NCBI GenBank assembly: GCA_037074705.1
Contig: CM073590.1
Location: 42,245,895 to 42,309,894, forward strand
Length of the DNA: 64,000 nucleotides
Reading direction: 5' to 3'
DNA from: Zhengitettix transpicula
Taxonomy: Eukaryota > Arthropoda > Insecta > Orthoptera > Tetrigidae
In this document: in pieces, positions 10,959 through 23,205 of the stretch
Layout: each line of letters begins with the position of its first letter
Numbering within the stretch: position 1 is the first letter of the stretch
Translations under genes and position numbers: made by a program
Notes under the pieces: generated by a model
The model's input: only the letters and a program-made list of their open reading frames with translations
Databases searched by the model: none
Told to the model about the DNA's origin: nothing

Positions 10959-13003
10959 GTGACATTGTTCTTACATTCAGTTTATTTATTTAAAGTAATT
11001 ATATTTATTATTGGAATTTCATGCATCATTCATCTGCCCATTCGTAGATTTGATAAATACATAGAAAATCATATCAATTTCTGCCTATTAGTCAATCAAT
11101 GCGTTCATGTCAGGTCATTACAAGTTGTTAAATATTTACATTGGAGTTGAATGAGGTGGCGTATTAATCGCAATATGGCGATATGGTTCGTATCCCCTTG
11201 CTGCCAACTTTATTTGGTTTTTCCCTGGCTTAAATGTTGATGTCAATCTGTAAATCAAAGACCTGATAAAACCGAGGACACGATTGGAAGACGGTCGATA
11301 CACAGGCCACGTGTCTCCGTCTTCAATAAAACAAGAATATTTGACTGCGTAGTAGGCTTTGAGTTCGATCCCATATTGTCTGCAGTGGCTTGATTTGCAC
11401 TTAATTGCCCATAGGCTGCTTTTTCTCTCTCTTGTAAGTGCATGGTGGGTTCAAAGTACGCGTTCTCTGATTTGGCATGGTTTGGGGCCTGGACGGTAAC
11501 TGTACTGTGTCTGATAAGTTTCCTCCCCGATTGTTGCCAAATCTCAAGCAAAGATTGCTGGCGGAAGAGGAAGGGACACGGTGGAAATACATCGGTTGCT
11601 TTCAAACAAGGGTCAGTTTGCAGCGTTGCCTGTTCTACACTCGCCTGTTCCTACACATTCCCCGATAAAAGGAACTTAATAGAATCTTGTTAAGCTTGCA
11701 GTTCGTTTCTATCGCACATGGCCACTTCCATCCTAGTAACCAAATCTTTATTCGTATCAAAGCCATCTTAGACGGGAATACGAGTGCAGTACTTGGACAG
11801 TATGATTGCATTCTAGTTTCAACTTCACAGTTATGGCGGTTCTGGGCACGTAATAGTTGCCTTCGAAACTATAATTCCATTTGTATTTTTTTGCCTTTTC
11901 AAAGTAAAAATATTCCTAAATAATATTAGGATCACCAGTTGAGAAATAAATGAAGGTGCCACAAATTCGTGTAGACTGCTGTGCATCCGTACCATTCCTA
12001 GGGATGTTGGAGTGGTTTACACTGGCGAAACTTGATGCCACCTCACGTGAAGCGTAAAACACTCAAAAAAATTGATCAAAGGGAAAATTACCGCCTTCAA
12101 ACACACCGTTTTCCCCTGGACCTTATCCATGGCTCCTAATTCGTCCGGCGAAATAGTCCACGAACTTCATTGATGAAGTGATCTGAATCAGGATTTTATT
12201 TGGTGTAATAAAGGCCACGAAACGGGACTAATTTTATGCTTTCTGACGGACACTATTTTTTAAAAATCTGTCACGGTACTATTTTGCATACATTTCGCTT
12301 TGATAGTTTCCAACGTTTCAAAGGATTTAACTAAAAAAATTTTGGTACTCTCGATTATTGCAATATTTTATTATCGATCAATTATTTTATATATAAAAAA
12401 TTTTCTGTTATTGGTGTAAGCACCATGAACAATTAAAGTTTAAAAATAAAAACTTTGGCTTCTTTAATATTGAGCGCGATTTATTTAGAAAATATAGTTC
12501 CTTCGATTTCAACAGTTAGAGAGAAATGGAAATAATTTTCTAATCTGTAATACTCATACATGGGATGGTGTTATATGAAATAAGATTTTTTTAACTCAAA
12601 TGCACTTTGGCATCCTCTCGACCGCCACATTTATTTATTGGTTTCTTAGATTTACTAATTAATTCAGAAAATTACTGATGTTAGACTAACGTCGGTTCCT
12701 GTACTGTTCTCTAAATAGTGATTGAACCCGACGAGACGACTGAAACACATGTTATATATGTTTGTGTGTATGTAGTGGTATCCGCGTTAACGTAAGCAAC
12801 CAATAGAACGTCAATTCGATAGGTGACGTCAGAGAAATAAGGAAGGAGGTATGCGATACTCGGAACAGAAACGCCCAAAATCGAAAATAATAGAAAATAA
12901 TGGCTTACAAGTATGAAAAAGGACATATCTGATGTTTTGACATTTATGATATTTATACATATGTGTACTCAGTTTGGGCCATACTGTTATGAATGAAGAA
13001 TAC

Positions 13004-13006
<3 letters not shown>

Positions 13007-13039
<33 letters not shown>
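13007..13039. repeat. (TA)n microsatellite
   Basis: Perfect TA tract with no adjacent recognisable element. Confidence 0.95.
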
Positions 13040-13040
<1 letters not shown>

Positions 13041-14450
13041 GAGTTAGTCAGATTTAAAGAATTGTAATTCTATGTATTATGGTTATTACAAAACCAAGTA
13101 TGTATTTAATTTATGTGATAGTTATTATGGTTTTTGTTTATAGCCCTGTGATAATGACATTAAAATTCAACGAAATGGTCACATAATAATTTGTCGACTT
13201 TGACTTCAACATTAGTACAACTAGGATGAATTTATAGGCCGATTTATATCAGCGATATTCTTCATATCTTTGCACGAAATATGTAATATGAAACTTATTT
13301 AAAGGACGAAATTAATCAGTCTGGCTTTATTGAATACTCCTTAAATTCAGATGAGTATCGTTGAAATTATAAATACAGTTATATGCTTTCGATGTCAAGC
13401 GTCCAGATATGAGTCAAGATCATAAAGCAGTTTTCTTTCTCAAGTAATTCGTAAATGAGCCTACAAGGGGCTCGCTTGAGAAATTACTGTGCACATTAAA
13501 AGATATGCAAATTTCGTATGCTCTAAGCGCTTGCTTAAGAATCGCCGGTTGGCCATTTCGAAAGGGAAAGTGCTTTCGTCTGAGAACTGAACGCAGACGA
13601 GGCGGATCATCCAGGTCAAGTCCAAGACTTGCAAGGGCGAGAGTAGTTAGTGATTCATTCACATTCGATCGCAGTTAACGATGGCTTCTACTTTCTATAT
13701 TATTTGAATTATATACGCATAAAAGTGCTTGCGTAGGTCACGGAATAATTGGTGACGTGCTCGCGTGTAACAGATAACAGAATCTTAATTTTATTTTATC
13801 TGTGTCATTGTCAGATTCGCCGTGTTACCACGATATGGATGATGTGAAAACAGCATCTTCTACGAAAAACTGTATCTAGTCATTCTCATACATCAAATAT
13901 TCAGTCAGATTTCAAAATTATCAGTAGTATGTTTAATTTTATTTAATAGCATTTGATTGTGCTATCGTTTAATTTGCCAAACATTCGACGAAGGAAAATT
14001 ACTGTTATTGATCAAACATCACATTACGAAAGATAGATAGGAAACTAAACAGACCTTTTATTGCCAGAAACACCTGACCAATATTATCCGTGGAATAGTT
14101 ATAAAATTTTTATAAATAATTTCATAAATAATGTTTATCGTGTTTTTGTACATTAATTTCTTACGGACAAAAAAGTAATTCACCTTGTAACAATTGAGGG
14201 GTCACCCTTGTTTTAAAAATGAGTTAGGAAATTGCAACTCTCTGTTTCCATTTCAGTAGAGTTCGACGAAAAGACCGATGTTAATATAACTTAGGATAAT
14301 TTCCTATGTTCCGATTATTCGCGTACATTAACTGTAATTAATGGATTATCGTCCACAAAGCGTACAGATCTTCACAAAGCGCTAGTTGTTTCCCTGAGTA
14401 GGATACTCTATGTCTATAATAGACATTGAATTAAACTGTTAACCGTGGGG

Positions 14451-14894
14451 AGATACGAAGGGGCTACCTTTGGGGATGCCTTTTCCTCTCCGTTTTTGAA
14501 CTAAGGTTCCCACAAGCCGAGGCACCTCGGCCTGTTCTGAGAGGTGTATGTTCCGGGGTCACAGACCTTGGGCATACGGTAAGAGTTGTCCGCTATTCCC
14601 ATTGGAATAGTCCTAAACTAGTCGAGGCACGGAGAAGGGAATGCTGCGTCCCCACAGAAAACTCTCCCGCTATCGGAAGGGCGTGGGACAAGTACCCAAT
14701 GCCCGACCTACCTGATGCATTTCTTTAGGCGAATGCCAGGTAGGATCCTTAAAATATAGCCCGGGGGTCCTAGTTAACCCTTGGCTACCTCCTTCTACCC
14801 TTCCACATCTCCCCATTTCAAATCCCTTCCTATGCTATTAAAGGGGAGTTGCCCAACGTGGATTACCCTCATGTAGCCTGTTACCCTAAAAAAA
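14451..14894 (+). mobile_element. GC-rich poly(A)-ended retroposon, copy A
   Basis: One of five copies in the window of a GC-rich element of about 450-550 bp. Shared blocks include GGGGATGCCTTTTCCTCTCC, GAACTAAGGTTCCCACAAGC, GGGCATACGGTAAGAGTTG, GGGAATGCTGCGTCCCCAC, GTAGGATCCTTAAA, CTATTAAAGGGGAGTTG and TGGATTACCCTCATGTAGCC, then CTGTTA and an A-run. The 3' A-run and copies on both strands indicate RNA-mediated spread. Frames differ between copies, so it is probably non-coding. Perfect hairpins lie at 14516-14531, 14557-14567 and 14593-14610. It could be a SINE or the 3' end of a LINE; I see no clear pol III boxes. Confidence 0.8.
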
Positions 14895-15199
14895 CACTGC
14901 AATAAGAGCGTGATATAATGAATAAATATTGGTTGTGAATATTTGATAACCCATGAAAACTTACCAAGAACCCTTCTACTTCTTGCTTTTGAGAGACAAA
15001 AGTGTGAGAAATTTTCAAGACATACGCTATTAGAAGGGATCAAAAATTTGTATTCTAAAGATAAAGCTCAAATTGCCGTAAGAATAATTATTATTATGTC
15101 CCACCGAATGTGTAACGTACAAACAGAAAAAATAACTAAGACCAAATTTCATTTATTACCTCTAAGCAGTGGCGGCTCGTTAGTTCTTTAAGTTAAGTG

Positions 15200-17940
15200 C
15201 TGCATCATCCCAAACAACAATTTTTACGACGTTAACATCGTAAAATAATAATAGTAACAGCTATAATGTTACCAGAACTCTACGAAAAATGACTCGACCC
15301 TTAATACGTTACATATCTAATTTTTTCTACATTGTTTCCAATAGTGTCTAGTTTTAAAAGCGGAATAATTGAAGTCCAAGTTGACAAGTATTTTAACACA
15401 GTATTTTATGACCAAGTGATAGATTTTCTCATTATAACGCAAGTCTTCAAAATGCAGGCCTTAAAATGTTTTTTCTTTAAAATATTCTCCAATTCTTATT
15501 TTTTTAAATTTTTTACTAATAATGTACAAATTCTATTTATGTTTTGAAAAACTAATTTAAAATATGATTTTTAATTACTGAATGGTTCAAATTTCATTTG
15601 ATTTCGCTTCTTCTGCATTATTATAGCACGACACGAACCTGATCCGTGTTCAGCTGAAATGGTAGTTTGTGGAGAGAGATCCTTTACTGAGAAAGGTTGA
15701 GCACAGAGATAGCCATTGACTCCCATCAGCAGGTGCGGGGAGAGGAAGGAAATTTAAAGTGTTTGAAATAGAAACTGAAATTCAGTCAGTTAAACACACA
15801 AGTATTACAGAAGTTCTTAAAATCTTTAAAAACATCTTATTCCTTGATTTAATTATTTGCGGTAGCACATGAGTATATACGTGCGACCCGCCACTGTCTC
15901 CAAATTTTTGTGCTCCAGTGCTTTGTAGTTCTGATTCATTTCTTTGATCATGAAGGCGCCCATCGTTTTTTATTATTATTGCAAACATTGGGCTCAATCT
16001 TCTTTCTTTCATTACTCACATATTACCTTTCATAGACAAGAAAATACATTGGTAACAAACATGCAATCAAGAATGCCGGTACTATCGCGTCTCTTATGCG
16101 TACAATTACGTTCGTATATTTGTTAAGAGTAATAAAAATGTTTGATGAGTGATTAAATAAACTATACTTCTGAAGTTTTTGACAACAGTTTTATTTTCGT
16201 AAAGGACACATTTTTATTTCTTATATTTTAGTTCTATTTATCTGATCTGTTCAGAATAATTGTACTGGTCTTAACCTGAAATTTAATTTTCGATTTAAAA
16301 ATTGTTCACATCTGCAGCTCACAATTAGTCCAAGTGGACTGTTAATTATTGGCAGACGAGTGTTTACGTTATGTACGGATCCAATAAGCTTACTTCGAAT
16401 TAAGTTAAATTTAGATAAGAGAAGTTCATGATTATGCAGCTTTTTTAGTGTTGAGGGTAACTGATCTCTGCTTTGAGCAGCGTGGTTTCTAAAGATTATT
16501 GAATATTAAAAATGCAATAAAAATGAACAAGAGCGCTTCTCAACTCTGCGCCAACGCAGATATTTGCATAGTTGCTTACGATTACGATACATTTTCAAAA
16601 CATGAACGAAAATTAGAAGCCTTTGGTGAAATTCGACATTTGAATTAACGAGCATTAAAAGAAGGAGAAAATTAGAAATAAAAGTTATCCGATGATATAT
16701 GTGAATTTAATCATAAATTCAATTTTCATAAACGTCTGTCAGACGAGAGAACCTCGATAGCAGACTGTAATAAGCTGAGTACAATATTTCCTTTCGTTAA
16801 TGTTTTTAGAATAATTATAGCATTACCAAGTTGCTGGGGCAAGGGATCGTGTTGAAATGTGCTCCAGTTTACCCCCACTACATCCTAACCGTAAAGGACG
16901 TTTGTGCATCTTTCGTCGACACGTCTTCTGAAACCTCTCGAGCTATATCGTACTTTGTACATGAAAGCTACTGTGGCTCAATGTTGTAATCATATTTTTA
17001 GCCTTTACCTTACTATCTTCCCTATTTTTTTTGTTAGAATCTAGAAACATGCCTTGTTGTGAAGACAATCCTTGGATTCGAAAACAAAATATTTGAGTAA
17101 TTGATTGAAATCTGATCAAGGGACGAAGTGACGGAACAAAATCAGTTTTATAACATATATTGGTAGTTGTCATTTGTGAAATAACGCCTTTGGTACAAGA
17201 TTTGTTTCGCAGACTGCTCCAGACATAATTACATTTACGAATATACGCCTAGTAGAAGATAACGACACATCTTTACTGCGTGCTCGTTACGTAATAGGGG
17301 AAAATGACTTTGAAACAGGCATTAACCTCGACGAGATACGGTTATAATGGAGGAAAGTAGAACTCTCAGCGTAAGAGAGACAAATTTTCAGATAGCACAA
17401 ATTGAGATACAAAATATAAAATGTAAACAAATACAATAAGGTCTTTTGAAATCCATACAAACCGTTTTGGATATGTATCACCCGGAAGTTTTATATTCAA
17501 TCCTAGTTACAAAATTGAGCTTCTCGCATACTCATCTCATAGTTATCGATCCCATAAAACTGTATTCTAATTGATTGGAACATTTTGAATTATCGGATGG
17601 TAGATAAACTCAAGCTAGTTAAAAATATATTGTAAAATGTTACTTCGAAACGTTTCGTTATGTTAGCCAAACCACCGACAATCTGGCGATGTTTTATTCA
17701 ATAAATATCGTTAAAGAGTTACATGCACAAATGCACTCCTAAAGAAAGTGTTAATAATCCAAAGATAATACATCGGTTAATATGACCGTTTGATGTTGAC
17801 AGTTAAAAAATTGTAATAAAACCGTAAGACTGTCATTGTTAATATATATATATATATATATATGTATTGTAATACCAATTAAAGAGGCCATTAATTGTTT
17901 TAATATAATTGGATTGTTAGCGGCACGAGTTTCGAAAGCG
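15200..17940. other. AT-rich non-coding DNA
   Basis: No gene or repeat family member can be supported. Short frames on both strands have no recognisable content. Confidence 0.5.
17842..17863. repeat. (TA)n microsatellite
   Basis: Perfect TA tract just left of a GC-richer island at 17950-18080. Confidence 0.95.
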
Positions 17941-17949
17941 ACAATCACG

Positions 17950-18110
17950 GCTCTTTGTCGGCGATAATACTTGAAAAACCGCGCGCTCGGTAGAAGCAGT
18001 TTGCGGCGAGAGGCGAAGCGGATGAGTCCGGCAACGGTTACGGGAGAGCGAGGATGCTGATCTAAAAGTATGAATAGCGCGGTCCAAGAAGTCCAACTGC
18101 GAGATCTATT
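17950..18110 (+). promoter_or_regulatory. small CpG-rich island, possible promoter or first exon
   Basis: About 130 bp stand out from A+T-rich surroundings with many CpG dinucleotides (AACCGCGCGCTCGGTAGAAG, TGCGGCGAGAGGCGAAGCGG). The island lies about 2.8 kb upstream of the candidate coding exon at 20840-20934 on the same strand. A donor-like ATTC|GTGAGT lies at about 18398. I infer a possible transcription start for that gene; no TATA box or initiator is clear. Confidence 0.3.
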
Positions 18111-18800
18111 AGTTTACATAAAATGCGAGTAAACAGTTTTGACGGAGAGACTCAAATAATAATCGCAAAGTTGGAAGCAAAAGGTTTTGCTTCACACAGA
18201 CTGAACTAAATTTCGCATAGAGGCATCAAGGAGACCTATGTCCGAGGGCTGACTGATCCAAAGTTCTAGGGGGCAGAGAACGAGAACATGGACCGTGTGT
18301 ATTAAAAATTTAATGTGTAGAATCAATGAATAATGGCCTTTTTAGTGAGTGTTGTCCTCAAGCTCCAAGAATCAGATCTGGCACCAGAAAGACATTCGTG
18401 AGTACAAAACAATTATTTTAAATCTGTAAACGAGGATTGAAGGTAGAAGTCAGATTTGGTTCGTTTTTCTTTTCATTTAATTTCTTTTCATATTGTATTA
18501 AGTTAGATTCAATGAGTTTGAATTGTTAATGTTAGTTTATTAAATTGGATTGTTCTTCCTATGAAACCAAGTATTGACCTTGAGATAAAGAGAATTTCGA
18601 TGTATTTGATTGTAAAATATAAAGTTGTTTTTTTCCTAGAACGCCACGAATTGCAATATTGAAATAAAATATTTGTTTGTTAACTTGATGAAATTCGGCG
18701 TATAAAGTAGGGATTACAATTTGTACTTTTAAAGAATAAATTTTTAAATCTTAATAATTTTGTTAATTAATTCTTTTAATTAAGACCAACTTTTAATTAT

Positions 18801-18802
<2 letters not shown>

Positions 18803-18833
<31 letters not shown>
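18803..18833. repeat. (TA)n microsatellite abutting retroposon copy B
   Basis: A TA tract ends directly at the left edge of retroposon copy B. Confidence 0.95.
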
Positions 18834-18834
<1 letters not shown>

Positions 18835-19186
18835 CTAGTAGCCTGAGGGAGCTTCCTTTAGCTCTCGCAGTCGGAACCTTTCTGGAGAGACGGCGAGGGC
18901 TACCTTTCTGTTTACCTTTTTTTCTCTTCGCTTTTGAACTAAGGTTCCCATAAGCCGAGGCACATCGGTCTGTTTTCACAGTTGTATGTTCCGGGAACGT
19001 CGACCATGGTCATACGGTAAGAGTTGTTTCGCGTTCCCATTCGAACAGTCAGCCAGATGCCTCCTAAACTGGCCGAGGTCCGGAGGAGGGAATGCTGCGT
19101 CCCCACAGCAAACCCCATCGGAAGGGCGTGGGCAAGTAGCAAGCAGCAAGTGGATTACCCTTATGTAGCCTGTTATTCTAAAAAAA
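18834..19186 (+). mobile_element. GC-rich poly(A)-ended retroposon, copy B
   Basis: The most diverged copy. It retains AACTAAGGTTCCCATAAGCC, CATACGGTAAGAGTTGT, GGGAATGCTGCGTCCCCAC, GGAAGGGCGTGGG, TGGATTACCCTTATGTAGCC and a terminal A-run. About 170 bp of the block between GGGCGTGGG and TGGATTACCC in copies A and D is missing here. The hairpin at 18954-18969 survives with a G-T wobble. The second hairpin is reduced to GTTC/GAAC (19033-19046). Confidence 0.8.
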
Positions 19187-19189
19187 CTA

Positions 19190-20835
19190 AGTATATTTTA
19201 TAGATAATTTTCTGACTTAATTCATCTTAATCATCCTAAAATAACAGAAACCATAAATTGAATATCACAAAATCAACCTTTTGCGTAATAAATTATAATA
19301 AATAAAAATAAAAATTGTTTTTACATTAGTAAGTACTACTATCTAATTGATCGATAGTGTATAAATACAATAAAATAAATTTAAATATACATACATATAG
19401 TAACAATGTAATTACATTATAAAATTATACTTCATTGAGGGTTTCAACTCCAAATATAATGTAGTTATCCATAACTAATTATTCAAATGTGTTTGGATAT
19501 GTAACTAAGCCTCCAATCTTGACTTCAAATTCGGCAAACTATAGTCTGCTGGATCTTAAGAAACAATAACTGTAAATAAGAAAATTTATTTCGGCGATTT
19601 TCAATTTACTCCTTAAAATGTGCCGATTATCTGATACGCAGCTTTTTATTTATATTGATTACAACGTACACGCCTCTTTCATTTACTACTCTTACTGCCG
19701 TTGTCAAAATCGAATAACCATAAAAAACCTGGTGTTAACATTTCATATTTGATAATATACATTACTAAAATTAAATTTTATGCCACGCCGCTTTATCCGT
19801 TCGCAAGCATGACTAGAGTTGTGAGAATATAATTCAATGGAGGATTGAACAACTCAACTCAATGGTGTTGCTCCCTAACTCAATATTTATTCTATCTTTG
19901 CACGGTTTAGTCTAATAACATCATCGAATTGCCAAATAGTGTAAACCTCATTTTGTGTAAATAGGAAATTTTCGCAGCATATTAATGGAATCCTTTTCGT
20001 GTTAGTATACTTTCATAGCTCACATTTTTGTCATCAACATGAACAAAAATATCTCACTTTAGGAAACAGTGCAACTTTAAAACGCAATTTTTTGTAACGA
20101 TAGTAACAGTATTCATATTTATTACTTTTTATTTAGCATATTTATTGTAATATTAGTAATTTTTGTGTGTTTATATCGAGGTTACGTGGAACTTTCCCAT
20201 TACGTGTATTACGTGTTCAAGGTGGGAATAAGTGTGGTTCAAGAAGGTTCTTGTGACGAATGCATATTAGAATCGATGTAAAAGAAGTAAAGGAAGTGTA
20301 GTAGAAGTGAGAAAATTGGAAATAAACAGACAGAAAATTAGAAAGAACTGGCCGACGTTTTAACTTAGTAAATTTTATAAATAGTTTCCTTGTATTTTGT
20401 CAGTAGAGGACTAATGAAAATATAAATATATTTAAGTTATTTTTGAATAAATATATTATTTTTCAACGACTTAATCCCAAACTTTCCTCTAATTATTTAT
20501 ATTTTAAATGCAAATCCAAAATCCCATAAAATTTTATACAGATGCAATGATTTCTTTCGATTTAAAACATCGTTTCCAAACGATTACATAAACTGTTTGT
20601 CGAATACAATTATTGAACTCGTTTCGACGAATAAGAAATTATTACAGATGATCTTGCTGAAAGTCCATTTTAAATAATGAAATGTGGAAAATAAAATGGA
20701 TCTCTAAGCTGTTGCATCTATTGGCTCTATTTAAATTCATGAGTAATTTGTATTCCTACCACTTGGAACGCAAATAGCATTTAATTTTATATGGACTTAC
20801 TTTATATTAAAAACTAAAAATTGTTTTTCCGTCTT
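19190..20835. other. AT-rich non-coding DNA, probably upstream region or intron
   Basis: No coding content is recognisable. If the acceptor at 20838 is real, part of this stretch is a 5' intron of the gene whose coding starts at 20870. Confidence 0.4.
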
Positions 20836-20839
20836 CTAG

Positions 20840-20934
20840 GTGAGTCCATCTCGAAGAACCCTAAGTAAGATGGCCACGGTTTTGATTCCTAACGGTTCTG
20901 TTCACATAACTCTGAAAGGTAAAGTAGCTTACGC
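20840..20934 (+). CDS. candidate first coding exon of an unidentified gene
   Basis: A textbook acceptor (TTGTTTTTCCGTCTTCTAG, AG at 20838-20839) is followed by 30 nt of leader. ATG then lies at 20870 in a good context (AAGATGG), with 65 coding nt beginning MATVLIPNGSVHITLKG, and a perfect donor GTAAGT at 20935-20940. The pyrimidine tract, start context, even codon use and donor together look like a real internal exon with the translation start. An alternative donor, GGTAAAG, lies inside at about 20918. I do not recognise the protein from these residues and found no certain next exon downstream. It is too short to appear as a long frame. Confidence is for exon status, not identity. Confidence 0.5.
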
Positions 20935-20999
20935 GTAAGTTAAATTCTTTATTAACTATTTATCTTTATTTATCTTAAAAAACAGTTTTTATCATAGCG

Positions 21000-23100
21000 G
21001 TGTATCATAATTCCTGCTCTCTTGGACCAGTTGTGGCTACTATTAAAGTAAGAGATAAGTATTACTGATAATCTGAATATATTATAAATTTTCTGAATCC
21101 AGGTTTGTACCATTGTAATTATTTCTAGTGGCATGTCATTCACCAACATGTTTCTTACATATCGCTGATTTCCTGTTTGAAGCGCCCTTCTATTCTCAGT
21201 TTATATCAGTGGAATATTTCAATTAATTAATAGTCTCTTTGACATGTGAAAAAGTAAACACACTAAAACAACATGGGTTGCACATTCTTATACACTAGCA
21301 CTTCTCTACTTAATCTCCCCCAACTAAGAATGAACAATATATACCGATTAAGTCCTACGTATTGCGCACTTTATTGTTTACAATTTATATAAATAATATA
21401 CAAACTTTGTATTAATAATAACACATACTCATACTAAAATGTCCTAAAATGGCTATCCCTTCGTTCTCATAAATTCAGAGAGCTAAAAAAGTATATTGAT
21501 ACCAAACAAAAGTGATAATTACATATACTGTTCGACTAAAAAGTTTATAATCCTGTAAATTAATCGCCGTATAATCACTTTATGTGTTTAAAGTTATAAT
21601 TATAGTAAAAAATCAAAGAGAAAGTATCCTTACAAAAGAACCATTTCAACATCTCCTGAACAGAATGTTCAAACTACTATAAAATAAGAACTAACGGTAT
21701 AGCAATTATATATCTTAATAAGACCCCAAACGAATTGAAGAATAAAAAATGTAAACATTTGGAAACAAACCATATTCTGGCGGATACAGTTATAAAATTT
21801 CCCGAATATATGAGCTCACGAGTTCTATATTGATATATATATATATATATAAATGTACTAAAACAATTATCTGTTAAAACAATGTATATTGTAATCAAAA
21901 CATTTACTTACTATATGTTAAAATTTATTTAAAAAATACTCACTAATCTAAATATACTTACCTTAATCTTTGTGAAGTAATAAAATATAATTTGTTTGAA
22001 GAACAATTTGGTGAAGCAAGCAGTCACTGGAAAACGTATTTCAACGCTTCAGTTCACTTTATATTGAATTAATGTAACTTTCCAGTGCGACTAAGACACA
22101 TTCTAATATTGTTTATAGTAAGGATTATTTTTGTGTCGTTTTTTCAGCTTTTTGTTTTTTCACTCGGTGATTCAATAATCGGAGGCGGGTATATTTAATG
22201 AGTTTTCTATTAATAAAATGATGCCAAGATCTTTTATGTTCGAAGATTATTAGGAACATTTTACATAATTCCTAGTTGAAATTTAAATGTCTATACTATA
22301 CACAGATTTTGGTCAAGGCTGTAGTAATCAGTACACCATTGTTCCAGCAATTTTGTGCTGTAGTTAGAGGTGGAAGATGGACCAAATAAGATGGAAGTCA
22401 TGAAAATGGTCTGTTCATAGATGAAACATGACATAGATGGCGGTGAGATTGATATAAATTTCAATCAGAATAGTATTTTACAATGGAAGCGTTTTTCTGG
22501 GCACGATGACCAACCAGCCAATCTGTGGTTGTATATAGCAAGGAAAAATTGAAAGATGCCGCCGTGGGAATCTCAGAGGACCTCCCGCCAGCTTCGTTTT
22601 GGATTTCCTGTGCCAGGTGGATCCCAATACAAAAGCAAAGCCGCTTCCTTCCATTCTCTACTCGCATCCTGTGCTCCCCCGACGCTTGCAGTTGGCACAA
22701 TATTTTTGCTAGAAGAAATTCGATTACTTTTGCTTCTGTAAAATACAACCTGGAACCATCCATCGTTGAGTCGTATCCAGTTTAGAGGATTGTAATTGGA
22801 AGCTTGGTTGCTAATGGAAATAGTCCCAATGATGAAGAAGAGAAGTGCCCTCAACTCCTAAAAGTTAATGACCACATAATATCCCAATTGAAAGCAAATT
22901 ATTTTAATATTTGTAATCCTCTTGTATATTCGTGGGGCAAATTGATATATTAACCTTGGTGAAAATGATTCCTAATAGAAAAACTATGGTCGTGTGTAAG
23001 TATTTATAGATTTTAAGTTGCATTTTTTGTGATGAAAGTAATTAATTCCTGTGCGTTTACAATTTATATACTTTTATAAAATTCAAGTATAAAAATACTT
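21000..23100. other. AT-rich DNA with a GC-richer patch at 22440-22860
   Basis: The patch is open in several frames on both strands (for example 22525-22785 plus and 22573-22854 minus). It looks unlike its surroundings, with CTCCCGCCAGCTTCGTTTTG and GTGCCAGGTGGATCCC, so it may be an old repeat fragment or an exon. No domain is recognisable. The rest is probably intron if the exon at 20840 is real. Confidence 0.35.
21833..21852. repeat. short (TA)n microsatellite
   Basis: Perfect TA tract of about 20 bp. Confidence 0.9.
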
Positions 23101-23137
23101 AATAAGACAAATGGCCAAATGACCGACAAAATGAAGT

Positions 23138-23205
23138 GATAATATAAATACAACACATCGTTTCTGAAAACTTTGTCCCTTTCTTCAGGTGCTAAAAGAA
23201 CCACA
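23138..23205 (-). mobile_element. Penelope-type tail fragment with hammerhead-like core H3
   Basis: Read on the minus strand it matches the family 1 tail: TTTTAGCACCTGAAGAAAGG, a degenerate stem, GAAACGATGTGTTG, then TATTTATATTATCACTT. CTGAAGA and GAAAC keep the hammerhead core. Stem II is reduced to wobble pairs, and the usual ACGUU became ACGAU, so the motif is decayed. Confidence 0.6.

Larger units (their letters stand above)
10651..14440. other. AT-rich non-coding DNA with one GC-richer patch
   Basis: The patch at 11250-11700 is less A+T-rich and open on both strands (11255-11605 minus, 11442-11693 plus), but I recognise no domain. It could be another old repeat. A frame at 13420-13662 (minus, 80 codons) has fairly even codon use but no known motif. 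Microsatellites are listed separately. Nothing else is supportable. Confidence 0.45.

Noticed and set aside
11255..11605. 116-codon minus-strand frame as a gene
   Set aside because: Two other frames overlap it on the plus strand. No motif or splice context, and the composition suggests an old repeat.
13420..13662. 80-codon minus-strand frame with fairly normal amino-acid use
   Set aside because: No recognisable family, no splice or promoter context. Could be real, but nothing supports it beyond being open.
22461..22854. Overlapping frames on both strands as a gene
   Set aside because: Mutually exclusive frames of similar length and no motif. Kept only as a composition anomaly.
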